A stretch of DNA of 64,000 bases from Bdellovibrionales bacterium GWA1_52_35. GTDB taxonomy: Bacteria > Bdellovibrionota > UBA1018. The notes below the pieces were generated by a model. The model saw nothing but the letters and a program-made list of their open reading frames with translations. It ran no database searches and was not told the DNA's origin. Below are positions 16,698 through 25,894 of the stretch, one piece after another. The translations under genes and the position numbers were made by a program. Each line of letters starts with the position of its first letter. Position 1 is the first letter of the stretch. The DNA is taken from NCBI GenBank assembly GCA_001769805.1, contig MEPO01000024.1:23161-87160 (forward strand), in the 5' to 3' direction.

Positions 16698-18278
16698 ATG
16701 AAATTCAAATTACGCGAATTCGTCCGAATTTTTGCGGCGCTCTGCCCGGCCCTGTTTCTGAATGGCTGTACAAAGCAGACGGATCAATCCTTTCGTTTCC
16801 TGCAGGTGGTGGATGCTTACCAGGGCGCAATCGAGGTGAATAACAAAGTCGACCTGCTCTGGGTGGTCGACAACTCTGCAAGCATGGATGTTTCGCAGGA
16901 TCGGCTGCGCCGCGGCTTCCAGACCTTTGCCGACAAATACCTGAAACCCAGCTGGGATATTCGGATGGCCGTGATCACGACCGATACCTACATGGCTGAT
17001 CGTGCTTTCAGTGCATACCTGCAGACAGTGATTCCCGGAACCGACAACTGGGTTTCCCCCTACATCAGCTCCCGCCTCGAGACAGTCGGTAATCCCTCAT
17101 GGAATCCCAATCTCTTGAATCTCAAGACCGGCGCTTTCACGAAAGGGATCACCTGGGGCGATCAGGTCCATGCCTGGGGTGGGAATTACGCCAAGCTGCT
17201 ACCGGGTATCCACGATGGACCGATTGCCACCCTTTGTTCTGAGGCACACTCCTATTTCTTTCTGGGCGCAAGCCAATGCTTCATTCGTGATGACCAGACC
17301 CGGTACTCCGGCCCCTCGCATTGTCTCAATCCCGCACAGGGCGAAACAGCAATCACTCAATGCGTGAATACGGTTCAAAACGACACGGTTCATTCCGGTC
17401 GCGCCATTCTGTCGACTCAGCCACCCGCGGGTGTGCCTGCGGACGCGGCTTGGATCTCCCAAATTTCAAGGGACTTCATGATCAACTCCAGCACGGGATC
17501 CTCCGGGTCGGGTTCGGAGCGGGGCTTCGCTTCAGTTCTGCAGCTTTTGCGGGACAATGAGCCCAGCTCGACCGCCCTTTTTAGAAAAGGATCCGCGCGG
17601 GTCATCGTGTTTCTGTCCGACGAAGACGACCAGACTCTGATCATTCCCTCTACCCCCTCATCAGGGTTTGGTCCTTTTTCATTCTACTTGAGCAATTGCA
17701 GTTCCAAAAATGTGGACGGCTACAGTTATACGTTGAGTTCCTGCCCGGATCCAACCCGTCTGGTCCCGGTTTCCTCAGTCAAAGCCGCATTGGATCAGTT
17801 CTTTCTCGGCTTGGATGGAAACCAGGATAATAATCCCAATTACCTGATCGTACCGATCGTTGCGCTGAGTGGCGCATCCATCCAGAAACTTCAGCAGGAG
17901 CGCAAGAGCGATGATCTCGCCGTAGGAACCGTGAATACCGCCGTGGATCGCGGCGACCGTTATCTTGCCCTCGCTGAGCTGGTCGGTGAAGGATCCTTTG
18001 CCGGGGATATCGGAAACGAAGATTATTCCACGGTCCTCGACAAGATCGGAAGAGCCATGGTTCAGCAGAAAAGCCAGTTTACTTTGTCTCAGGCTCCCGA
18101 CTCACTCCAGGACCTGCAACTCACGATTGCACGGAGTGACGGCAGTCTCGAAAGTGTGCCTGTTGGATCGTATTCCGTCGCGGATGCGATTTTGACCATA
18201 ACGGATTTGGACCTCGTGCTTTCACTCGCGTCGAATGATCGCATTCTGATCAGCTATATCCCCAGAACAATCAATTGA
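16698..18278 (+). CDS. von Willebrand factor A domain lipoprotein
   Basis: About 526 residues from the ATG at 16698 (AGAGGAA 7 nt upstream). Lipobox LFLNGC puts the acylated Cys near residue 24. A VWA domain begins at VDLLWVVDNSASM with an intact MIDAS (DNSAS) and contains VIVFLSDEDDQT, the third MIDAS strand. A long insert with Cys pairs lies between them, and the last 90 residues form a beta domain (GSYSVADAILTITDLDL). VWA proteins bind protein ligands through a divalent metal. It is 25 bp ahead of the TolQ-like gene, so it likely is the outer-membrane-anchored adhesion or docking part of the motor cluster. Confidence 0.85.
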   Translation: MKFKLREFVRIFAALCPALFLNGCTKQTDQSFRFLQVVDAYQGAIEVNNKVDLLWVVDNSASMDVSQDRLRRGFQTFADKYLKPSWDIRMAVITTDTYMADRAFSAYLQTVIPGTDNWVSPYISSRLETVGNPSWNPNLLNLKTGAFTKGITWGDQVHAWGGNYAKLLPGIHDGPIATLCSEAHSYFFLGASQCFIRDDQTRYSGPSHCLNPAQGETAITQCVNTVQNDTVHSGRAILSTQPPAGVPADAAWISQISRDFMINSSTGSSGSGSERGFASVLQLLRDNEPSSTALFRKGSARVIVFLSDEDDQTLIIPSTPSSGFGPFSFYLSNCSSKNVDGYSYTLSSCPDPTRLVPVSSVKAALDQFFLGLDGNQDNNPNYLIVPIVALSGASIQKLQQERKSDDLAVGTVNTAVDRGDRYLALAELVGEGSFAGDIGNEDYSTVLDKIGRAMVQQKSQFTLSQAPDSLQDLQLTIARSDGSLESVPVGSYSVADAILTITDLDLVLSLASNDRILISYIPRTIN

Positions 18279-18303
18279 ACGGTAACAATGAAAGGAAAAC
18301 AGT

Positions 18304-19047
18304 ATGAGTGAATTTTTTATGTTTGTGAGAGGCAGTTTCTGGCACGCGGCTCCGATTATGGTCGGCGGCGGATTTGCCGTTGCAATCATCATTGAGCGCG
18401 TGAGGACACTTTTCAAAGTCTATCCCATGCAGGACATCGATGGCTTCTTCGACCGGATCACCGGGATGGTGATTTCCGGAAAAGTAAGTGAGGCGATTGG
18501 ACTTTGTGATCAATATCGCGGGAAACCGTCAGCCGATGTCACCAAGCAGGCCTTGCTGAGGGCGCATCAGCCGGAAGATCTGGTTGAGAGCGGGATCGGC
18601 CTGGTGGTCGGCAAGCTGACCCAGGCAATCCAGCGTCGGACTTCGTTTCTCGCCACCATCGCGAATGTATCCACTTTGCTGGGTCTTTTCGGAACCATCG
18701 CCGGCTTGATTTATTCGTTTGAGGCGATCGGTCAGGCAGATCCTCAGCAGAAGTCGACCCTTCTGGCGGTGGGAATTTCACAGGCTATGAACGCGACGAT
18801 GCTGGGCCTGGCTGTAGCCATCCCTTGCATGATCGCCTTCAGTTTGCTGGTGAACCGCAGTAACCGACTTGTCGCCGAGGTGGACAGCTCCGCAATGCGG
18901 GCGATGGATGTGCTCCGGCAGCGCTATTATACGGTGGAACTCGAAGCCCAGAACAGTGCCAGTATTTACTCCGAGCCGACTGCTCCCGCGCGTGAAAAGC
19001 GCAAGCCCAAGAGCAAGGCATTGGAAGAAGCTGTGGTACGTCTATGA
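18304..19047 (+). CDS. MotA/TolQ/ExbB proton-channel family protein
   Basis: 247 residues with three transmembrane helices in TolQ order: one near 14-35 (APIMVGGGFAVAIIIERV), a cytoplasmic loop, then ATIANVSTLLGLFGTIAG (about 115-135) and NATMLGLAVAIPCMIAFSLL (about 160-180). The last two form the conserved proton-channel bundle. With the two TolR/ExbD genes that follow it would make a proton-driven stator in the inner membrane, as AglR does with AglQ and AglS in Myxococcus. RBS AAAGGA. The Lys-rich tail is cytoplasmic. Overlaps the next gene by ATGA. Confidence 0.92.
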   Translation: MSEFFMFVRGSFWHAAPIMVGGGFAVAIIIERVRTLFKVYPMQDIDGFFDRITGMVISGKVSEAIGLCDQYRGKPSADVTKQALLRAHQPEDLVESGIGLVVGKLTQAIQRRTSFLATIANVSTLLGLFGTIAGLIYSFEAIGQADPQQKSTLLAVGISQAMNATMLGLAVAIPCMIAFSLLVNRSNRLVAEVDSSAMRAMDVLRQRYYTVELEAQNSASIYSEPTAPAREKRKPKSKALEEAVVRL

Positions 19048-19523
19048 GCGTCTCGGAATTCCAGGCCCGTCTGAAGGCAAGTTCGGCAAACGGTTTTGAT
19101 TCACAGGATTTTGATCTGAACCTTGCGCCCATCATCGACTGCTTCACGGTTCTGATCGCGTTCGTCATGATCTCAACCGCCTTTGCATCAATCGGGATTC
19201 TTGACGCCGGAATTGCTGCCGGTGGCGACAAGGCCATCTCAGCTGCCATTCCGCCAGTCAGGATTTCGGTCGAGGTCCTGGCCGATCATCGCTTCAATCT
19301 CAAGATTTCGGGCAAGGAGAATCGCGAAATAACAATTCCGGCCCGGGGTGATTCCTGGGATCACGGGGTTCTGAAAATAAGACTCGATGAGATCAAGAAC
19401 AGGTTTCCATCCGTCAACGGTGCTGTCATCACTGCGGTGAACAGTGTCAAGTACGACTCGGTGATTCGCACCATGGAACAGATCAGGACAACGTTTCCGG
19501 CAGTGATGTTGGGGGGCTTGTGA
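19044..19523 (+). CDS. ExbD/TolR-family stator protein (first of two)
   Basis: 159 residues, one transmembrane helix near residue 30 (APIIDCFTVLIAFVMIS) carrying the functional Asp of TolR/ExbD/MotB, then a periplasmic domain ending in the typical NRFPSVNGAVITAVNSVKYD stretch. The Asp is the proton carrier in this family. Overlaps both neighbours by 4 nt (ATGA, GTGA). Confidence 0.9.
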   Translation: MSVSEFQARLKASSANGFDSQDFDLNLAPIIDCFTVLIAFVMISTAFASIGILDAGIAAGGDKAISAAIPPVRISVEVLADHRFNLKISGKENREITIPARGDSWDHGVLKIRLDEIKNRFPSVNGAVITAVNSVKYDSVIRTMEQIRTTFPAVMLGGL

Positions 19524-19993
19524 AAAAGTCGTTTCTAAAATCCAAGGGACCAAGCGACCAGATGAGCATCCAGATCACCTCCATGGCCGATATTTTCATG
19601 ATCCTGCTGGTTTTCCTGCTCAAAAGCTATGGCTCCGGCTTGATAGAAATTTCAACCTCCAAAGATCTCACCATGCCGCAAGCCGTTGCCGAGAGTGGCT
19701 CCGTTGATGCCTTGAAGGTGGAGATTTCCGAAAAGGTGGTCCTGTTGGAGGGCAAGCCGGTGGCTGAGGTCAGGAATTTTGAATTCGACGGGAAATCGCT
19801 CGCGGGAGCCTTTGCCGGAGAGAGAAAACGCCAGCAGGCGCTCGCTAAAACTGATTCCGGGGTGAAGGCGGACGCGAGAGTCATCATGATCGCTGATCGG
19901 AATATTCCCTATTCAACAATCAAATCCGTTCTGGCTTCAGCGGCGTCCAATGGCTACACGGATTTCAAACTCGCAGTTGTGCAGACAAATTAA
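19520..19993 (+). CDS. ExbD/TolR-family stator protein (second of two)
   Basis: 157 residues from GTG with GGGGGG upstream. The transmembrane helix SMADIFMILLVFLLKSYG has the conserved Asp. The periplasmic domain ends VIMIADRNIPYSTIKSVLASA, the classical ExbD fold signature. Two non-identical ExbD genes beside one TolQ gene is the AglQ/AglS arrangement of gliding motors in myxobacteria and of related loci in Bdellovibrio. Confidence 0.92.
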   Translation: MKKSFLKSKGPSDQMSIQITSMADIFMILLVFLLKSYGSGLIEISTSKDLTMPQAVAESGSVDALKVEISEKVVLLEGKPVAEVRNFEFDGKSLAGAFAGERKRQQALAKTDSGVKADARVIMIADRNIPYSTIKSVLASAASNGYTDFKLAVVQTN

Positions 19994-20001
19994 GGAGAAA
20001 T

Positions 20002-23000
20002 GTGCTGAAATCTTACATTCGATTTTCGAGATATACGCTGGTTGCCCTGTATGTGTTTGTCTGTCTTTTTGTCGGCCAGTGGGTCTCGGCGGCGCCGAAA
20101 AAGCTGGAAGTTTCCGAAACCCGGGAAAGAACCGTTGATTCGGCCGCGCTCTCTTCCCAAGTTGAGTCCATCCGGCGTCTGCGGCAACTTGTCCAGAAAA
20201 ACCGGGGAAAAGCTGAAGAGCCGCTGCTGCTGGAGCGTCTGGGCGAGGCTGAGCAGGATGCGGCGGCGATAGAGTTCCGGATCATTCATGGTCCGCAGGC
20301 CCGAAAGCAGGGGAGTGTCGATCTTACCTCTTACCGGACCTATCTGCGAAGCTCGATTTCCACCCTTCGAGACCTCATCAGCCGGTTCCCGAGCTCCAAG
20401 GAAATCGCGCGGTATCATCTGATGCTGGCCAAAGCCTACGAAAATATCGGTAAGAGGACCAAATCAGAAAAGGAGTATCAGCTCCTCGTCACTCATTACC
20501 CACGCTCCCCGGAAGTGTCCGCTGCGCTGCTGTCCATTGCTGACATGGCCATTGCTGCACGGGATTATGCCCGCGCAATCCGGTATTTGGTGGAAATCGA
20601 AAAACGTGACGATGATCCCCGGTATCCGTTTGCCTTACATCGCCTCGCCTGGGCCTGGTACAATCTGAAGCAACCGGGCAAAGCTCTCGCCTATCTCGAA
20701 AAAACCGCCGACGCCTCGCGTGATGCACTCCGTGAACTTGCTTTGCTGGATGTGCCGCTTTTTTATCTTGAGGGAAGAGAACAGAAGCTGCCGCAGTATG
20801 CGAGCGATCTGGCCCCTTCCTACTTCAGGAGTCTGGACCAGGGTCCGGTGCTGGGTAAAATGCTGATTCACTATTCCAAGCTTCTTCGGGCCCATTCCCA
20901 TGCGGTCGACCTGATTGCCTTCAAGAATGCCCTGGTCGAATCTGCGCCCGAGCGACCCGAGACTTTTGAAGTGGTTACAATCGTATTTGAATACCAGTTG
21001 AATCAAAGACGTTTTGAGCAGCTCGCGGCTTCGGCGAACGAAATAGCGGCATTGCAGAAGCAGGTCAAAAACCGGGAAGCCCTGGAAAGGGCTCAAAAGC
21101 TTCTACTGGACAGCGCGGCGGAAGTTCAAAAGCTGATTTCAAAAAACAGGAACGTCGATGGCGTGGAAAAACTCAATCAAAGTTTGGCCGATATTTACGG
21201 CGCCTTCACGCGCCTGGTGGGAGAAAGTGATCCGCGGCTGGCCAAAGTCCATTACAACCTGGCGGAAAGTCTTTTTTCGACCCGGCAATGGGACCTGGCT
21301 ACCTCCCATTACCTCTGGTTGGTGAAGAATTCCGGGAGCGATGCGAGTATCAAGGACGAAGCGGCTCAAAAAGCAATTGCGAGCCGTTATGAGGGGCTGC
21401 GTGCCCGAGGTTTGCTGCCTAAGGATTTGAAAGCAAGAGCTTTGTCTTCATCTCCATCCGGTACCTCCGCAAAAATGGATGATTACGCCACCGAATGGGT
21501 CGACTGGGTCGATGCTCGTCAGAAACAAGACATAACGGCCAAAAACGAAGCTTTTTACTTTGAGGCGAGCCGGATGATTTATGCCAGTGGCGAGGTTTCC
21601 CGGGCTGTGGACAAGCTGAGCGATTTTGCGCTCAAGAACCGAAGTTCAAAATATTCACAACCTTCGGCCGCGCTGGTCCTGGACACTTACGTCGCCAGTT
21701 CCGACTGGCGGGAGTTGCAGAAGCTGATCTCAAAGTACCTGGAAGTATCCGAATGGAGGGGGTCGCCGCTGCATCAGCGCCTGACCCGGCTGGATTCAGA
21801 GGTCGCATATAAGAAGCTCGAAGCCACTTATGCGGCGGGCGATTATTCCGAGGCTTTGGTGCTATCTGAAAATTATCTGAAATCGAATCCCGAAACGGGA
21901 AATAACAAAGTCAATTCAAATGGAGTTTTGATCCTGGCGGGAAATGCGGCACTGGCCCTCAAAGACCAGGCAAAAGCCAGGAAGTTTCTGTCTCGTCTGA
22001 TTGCCGTTTCACCTCACACGGAAGCCGGCGCAGCCGCTTTACTCACCCGGGGAGGGATTCAAGAGGCCGCGTTTGAATTTGAGAATGCCGCTAAAGATTA
22101 CCAGGAGTGGTTTATGCTTCCTGATCGGCTCAAACCAGCTGCTGGTAAAACTAAAAGTGCACTGCGGGGCCGGATACTGACTTTGTGGTGGGTTTCAAAT
22201 AATCCGGGCAGGTTGCAGCAGGCCTTGCAGAATCCGCAGATCTGCACTTCCGAAGCTGCAATCACCTGTGATCGGTTCCGTGCTCTGGGGCTACTCCTGG
22301 GCTCTGATCGCGGGAAAGAAGGAACGCTCCGGGCCTTCTACCGCAGCCGCAAAGCACCGATGGAAAATCGCCCGATCTGGGCGGCCCTGGCGCTCGAAGG
22401 CGCGCGGACGCTGGTATTCCGGGATCGGAATGTCGCGCTTCATCACCTGATGGCCAACTGGAAATCCGTTGATCCGCTGTTTCAAACCTATCTGGTTTCA
22501 TCACTCAGCAGGTCGATCCCCGAGACCTTCCGGTTGAACCGCAGGGCAATTCCTGATGTGGCGCCTCTCATGCTTTCCGAAAGCTATATGGGCTACCGGA
22601 TGGAAATTCTCCGGGAGTTCGAGAATATCGCGGCGAAAGTGTCGCTTCTTCCCTGGGCCCGGGTGCGCGCTGCGGTTCTCAACGAAGTGGCATCGGCCTA
22701 TCTGGATGTATCTTCCGGTCTGAAACACAGAGCCGCCAAAAAGAATATTCAGCTTGATACCGTGAAACTGGTGATGCCATTCGAAGACAAGGGGCAGAAG
22801 CTCAGGACCAATGCATTCAAGATAGCATCGGATGCCGCCGTGGAAGAGGAGCAATTCGATACGATTCTCGCTCCCTTCATGCAATCGAACCCCGGTCAGG
22901 CCAAGGAATTGAAGCATGATCGCGTGCGGCGTCCGCGCGCTCTTGACCAGTTCGCGCTTGAGATTCTTGATCCGGAAAACAACTGGAGACGGGCTTTGCA

Positions 23001-23403
23001 GGCGCAGGTCTGTTCCACGCCGGGCAGGTGTGCAATCGCGAAATTCGGTGCCGCAATCCGGGCCGGCGACTGGGCGCAGGTAGCCTACCTGGTTCATGAG
23101 TCCCACGACAAGAGGCTCCTGGGCGAAGCTCAGCTTGGTTTGGTGCGGTGTGCAGCTTTCTCGGCAATGGGTGCGCAAGCGGAAGGACTTAAGGAATTGG
23201 CAGCAGTTTCAAATCAACTGAATGGAGAATTTCGAAAGAAAAGTTCGGTTTATCTGCTGGTCCATTATTTCCGGTCACTTTCCAAACAAATGACCCGCGA
23301 AATGCTGGAGCGCCTGCGGCGTTCCGGAGGCGGCTCTCCCACCAATGAGTCTGAAGGAACAATAGACGTGGCCTCTGCCGCGGAAAAATGGATCGGAGGC
23401 TGA
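20002..23403 (+). CDS. large exported TPR-repeat protein
   Basis: 1133 residues from a GTG with AAGGAG five nt upstream (overlapping the previous stop). Signal peptide in the first 32 residues (VALYVFVCLFVGQWVSAA). The rest is helical, with TPR-like units (for example RYHLMLAKAYENIGKRTKSE near 133 and VHYNLAESLFSTRQWDLATS near 416), Ala-rich throughout. It would sit in the periplasm as a scaffold. Position after TolQ/ExbD matches TPR proteins such as AglT or GltE in Glt-type clusters, but at 1133 residues it is larger than those I remember, so the equivalence is inference. Confidence 0.85.
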   Translation: MLKSYIRFSRYTLVALYVFVCLFVGQWVSAAPKKLEVSETRERTVDSAALSSQVESIRRLRQLVQKNRGKAEEPLLLERLGEAEQDAAAIEFRIIHGPQARKQGSVDLTSYRTYLRSSISTLRDLISRFPSSKEIARYHLMLAKAYENIGKRTKSEKEYQLLVTHYPRSPEVSAALLSIADMAIAARDYARAIRYLVEIEKRDDDPRYPFALHRLAWAWYNLKQPGKALAYLEKTADASRDALRELALLDVPLFYLEGREQKLPQYASDLAPSYFRSLDQGPVLGKMLIHYSKLLRAHSHAVDLIAFKNALVESAPERPETFEVVTIVFEYQLNQRRFEQLAASANEIAALQKQVKNREALERAQKLLLDSAAEVQKLISKNRNVDGVEKLNQSLADIYGAFTRLVGESDPRLAKVHYNLAESLFSTRQWDLATSHYLWLVKNSGSDASIKDEAAQKAIASRYEGLRARGLLPKDLKARALSSSPSGTSAKMDDYATEWVDWVDARQKQDITAKNEAFYFEASRMIYASGEVSRAVDKLSDFALKNRSSKYSQPSAALVLDTYVASSDWRELQKLISKYLEVSEWRGSPLHQRLTRLDSEVAYKKLEATYAAGDYSEALVLSENYLKSNPETGNNKVNSNGVLILAGNAALALKDQAKARKFLSRLIAVSPHTEAGAAALLTRGGIQEAAFEFENAAKDYQEWFMLPDRLKPAAGKTKSALRGRILTLWWVSNNPGRLQQALQNPQICTSEAAITCDRFRALGLLLGSDRGKEGTLRAFYRSRKAPMENRPIWAALALEGARTLVFRDRNVALHHLMANWKSVDPLFQTYLVSSLSRSIPETFRLNRRAIPDVAPLMLSESYMGYRMEILREFENIAAKVSLLPWARVRAAVLNEVASAYLDVSSGLKHRAAKKNIQLDTVKLVMPFEDKGQKLRTNAFKIASDAAVEEEQFDTILAPFMQSNPGQAKELKHDRVRRPRALDQFALEILDPENNWRRALQAQVCSTPGRCAIAKFGAAIRAGDWAQVAYLVHESHDKRLLGEAQLGLVRCAAFSAMGAQAEGLKELAAVSNQLNGEFRKKSSVYLLVHYFRSLSKQMTREMLERLRRSGGGSPTNESEGTIDVASAAEKWIGG

Positions 23404-23405
23404 TC

Positions 23406-23678
23406 GTGGGTAAATGGAAAGCGATTGTGATGTGGTTATTTTGCACCCTGTCCATCATGACGGCGACCTTTGTATCGGCATCTCTCGCGGGAGAAAAACG
23501 AATGAAAGAGATTGATTTTGAGGAAGAGCTCGTGGAGGGGATGAACAAGCGGAATCTGGATTCGCTCAGTTATCTCGGAGAAAAAGAGGATGACCGAAAA
23601 AAGAAGCATCTTTACCGGAAGCGCTCCGGATTCAGGGGCGAAACGAAAGAGTTGTTGCGCGAAATGAGGTATCAATAA
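23406..23678 (+). CDS. small membrane-anchored protein of unknown function
   Basis: 90 residues from GTG at 23406 (GGAGG 6 nt upstream; an earlier in-frame ATG would overlap the previous gene). One N-terminal hydrophobic segment (AIVMWLFCTLSIMTATFVSA) is signal or anchor; the rest is highly charged (EEELVEGMN..., KEDDRKKKHLYRKR). Its TAA overlaps the next ATG (TAATG). No family recognised; likely an accessory subunit of the machine. Confidence 0.6.
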   Translation: MGKWKAIVMWLFCTLSIMTATFVSASLAGEKRMKEIDFEEELVEGMNKRNLDSLSYLGEKEDDRKKKHLYRKRSGFRGETKELLREMRYQ

Positions 23679-25177
23679 TGGAAAAGCCGTTGGTAGTGAC
23701 GATCAAGCATGGTGACGAATCCCGAACGCGGATCTGGCGTGATGAAAAGCCGATGGCGATCGGGCACCCTTTTCGCTGGGTTCTGGAGCGTGATGGTGAA
23801 GGGGTGCGGATCCGGGATCTCGCAAACGGAAAGGGCAAAGGCAAAGAACCGTTCGGCAGCATCTCTTACATCGAACCGGAAGTGCTCCGAAGCGGCATGG
23901 CGGTCCTTTTACCCAATTCGACGGCTGCGGTTCGTTTCCGACCGGCGGCATTACTGAGCCCTGCCTTCGAATCCAGGCCAAATCCGAACGGCAATATCCA
24001 GGTCTATTGCTGCATGGGAACATGGAGTCTGGGTTCGCAGCGGATAGGAGATCGTTACGTCGGCAAGGTTCATGAGCAGCAGGCTTTTGAAATCCGGAAG
24101 GGAGCCGGTGGTTATACCCTGATGCCGGCGGTCGAAGGGATGATGATCGAGACCTCTTCAGGAAAGACGGAACTCGAGGCGGGGCAGATACGGTTTTTCA
24201 GCATGGAGGAACTTGCGCAGCTCATCGTGAGATTCGGGCTGATGAGTTGGATTTTCAGCTCCTTCGAAAACGTGGCTCTTCCCGTTCTGACCGCGCAGTC
24301 CGCGGATCAGCAGTCGCTTTCATTCAGGAAAGCCATGGCGCTTTCGCTGGCGGGACTGACTCTCTTCGGTATAGCTGCGATTTTCTGGCCTGCTCCGAAA
24401 ATCACAGACCAACCGCTCCTGCCACAACTTGTTACCCTGCAGGTGCCGCAGGAAATCCGGAAAGCAACGGCGGCGCCCAGTGTCCGGGCTGCCGCAAAGA
24501 GTTCCTCAAAACCATCTCAACAGGTGCAAACGACGACGGTTCAGGCTTTCCGGGCGCAAGCCCTGAACACCGCAATGAATGGACTGATGAAAGGAGGGAT
24601 GACCAAGCTTCTTCAGAATTCAGAGTTCATGATGGGATCAGACCAGTCTCCCGCCTCAAGAGCCATACTGAACACGAAATCCAGGGAATTGCATTCGAGT
24701 TCCCCGGTTACAGGCCCAATCGGCGCCAAATCAATTTCGGTTGGGGCAATCGGAGGCGGTGAACTCGGAAAGAATGGAGCCACTGGGGGCGTAGGCTACG
24801 GAACGGGGGATCATGCGACGGTAGGTGGGCAGGGAAAATCTTTCGTCAGTCTGGACACGCGTGCCTCGGATGTGGATGAGGGCCTTTCAAAAGAGGAAGT
24901 CGGAGCGGTAATTCACCGGCACCTGAACGAAATCCGTTACTGCTACGAATCAGCAATGGTTCACAGTCCTTCTGTTGAAGGAAAGCTTCTTGTCGGGTTC
25001 AGTATTGCCGGGAACGGGAGCGTACGCTCCGCCGACGTGAAGAGCTCCAGTCTTTCTGATTCCGGCTTGGGGGATTGCGTGCTTCGGCATCTGAGCTCCT
25101 GGCGTTTTCCGAAGACCAAAGGCGGCATCAATGTCTCTGTTTCCTATCCGTTCATTTTCAAATCTCTGGGGAGGTAG
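23678..25177 (+). CDS. TonB-like protein with FHA-like N-terminus and AgmX/PglI C-terminal domain
   Basis: 499 residues. The N-terminal 100 residues (VVTIKHGDESRTRIW, DGEGVRIRDLANG) look like a divergent FHA domain, which binds phospho-Thr; this part is tentative. A transmembrane helix lies near 215-240 (AMALSLAGLTLFGIAAIFW). Then a Pro/Ala/Gln linker, a Gly-rich stretch (GAIGGGELGKNGATGGVG) and a C-terminal domain of about 100 residues that matches the AgmX/PglI family: KEEVGAVIHRHLNEIRYCYE, VEGKLLVGFSIAGNGSV, GDCVLRHLSSWRFP, with the two conserved Cys. This topology equals GltG/GltJ of the Myxococcus gliding complex, which link the inner-membrane motor to the outer membrane in a TonB-like way. 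Confidence 0.85.
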   Translation: MEKPLVVTIKHGDESRTRIWRDEKPMAIGHPFRWVLERDGEGVRIRDLANGKGKGKEPFGSISYIEPEVLRSGMAVLLPNSTAAVRFRPAALLSPAFESRPNPNGNIQVYCCMGTWSLGSQRIGDRYVGKVHEQQAFEIRKGAGGYTLMPAVEGMMIETSSGKTELEAGQIRFFSMEELAQLIVRFGLMSWIFSSFENVALPVLTAQSADQQSLSFRKAMALSLAGLTLFGIAAIFWPAPKITDQPLLPQLVTLQVPQEIRKATAAPSVRAAAKSSSKPSQQVQTTTVQAFRAQALNTAMNGLMKGGMTKLLQNSEFMMGSDQSPASRAILNTKSRELHSSSPVTGPIGAKSISVGAIGGGELGKNGATGGVGYGTGDHATVGGQGKSFVSLDTRASDVDEGLSKEEVGAVIHRHLNEIRYCYESAMVHSPSVEGKLLVGFSIAGNGSVRSADVKSSSLSDSGLGDCVLRHLSSWRFPKTKGGINVSVSYPFIFKSLGR

Positions 25178-25180
25178 TCC

Positions 25181-25894
25181 ATGTTCAGAATAATTCCATC
25201 CATCGTGTTGCTCTTCGCAATGTTAATCCCGTCGGTGCCCGTCTGGGCAATCGAGTCGGTTGACGTGGAGGCAATCAAGAAGAAGTACTGGGCCCGCGGC
25301 GACGAATCGGAGCTGGGCGTCGTCCAAAACCGCCTTTATACGAAGACCAACAAAGTCGCATTTTCGCTCTTGGGCGGGCTGGTATCGGCTGACCCCTTTT
25401 TGGATGTCAAAGCCCTGGGCGGATCTCTTGGATACCACCTCAACGAGTACTTCGGAATCTATCTGATGGGGTGGAAAGCATCGGCTGCCTCTTCGAGTGC
25501 TTTGGAGACCTTTGAAAGGGTTTCGCGAGTGACAGCTAACACGAACAAACCCCAATGGTATCTGGGTTCCGAGCTTGCAGCGAGCCTGGTTTACGGCAAA
25601 CTCAGCCTGCTCGGAAGAAAGATCATCTATTACGATCTGCATTTCCTCGCAGGGTTGGGTGCCACCCGTACGGAATCGGGCACTTCGCTCACACCCAGCT
25701 TCGGAATCGGGCAGGCGATCTGGCTCACACATCAGCTGGCGCTTCGAATCGATTACCGGCTGATGCCTTATCGAGAGGACATTGTTGAGAAGGTTCGTCC
25801 CAGTCTGATGGGCCAGATCGTGGACAGTCGCACCAACTGGAGCAATGTCGTGACCTTGGGGGCGACCTTCCTTCTGGGTGGAAGTGAGCAATGA
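25181..25894 (+). CDS. outer-membrane beta-barrel protein of the myxobacterial type
   Basis: 237 residues with a signal peptide (FRIIPSIVLLFAMLIPSVPVWA). The mature start SVDVEAIKKKYWARGDESEL, then NRLYTKTNKVAFSLLGG, is characteristic of a family of outer-membrane barrels found beside AgmX/TPR genes in Myxococcota and Bdellovibrionota. Strands alternate across the barrel (SLGYHLNEYFGIYLMGW, LALRIDYRLMPYRED), ending VVTLGATFLLGG. It is four nt after the TonB-like gene and overlaps the next TPR gene as ATGA, so its role as outer-membrane receiver of the motor is likely. Confidence 0.85.
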   Translation: MFRIIPSIVLLFAMLIPSVPVWAIESVDVEAIKKKYWARGDESELGVVQNRLYTKTNKVAFSLLGGLVSADPFLDVKALGGSLGYHLNEYFGIYLMGWKASAASSSALETFERVSRVTANTNKPQWYLGSELAASLVYGKLSLLGRKIIYYDLHFLAGLGATRTESGTSLTPSFGIGQAIWLTHQLALRIDYRLMPYREDIVEKVRPSLMGQIVDSRTNWSNVVTLGATFLLGGSEQ

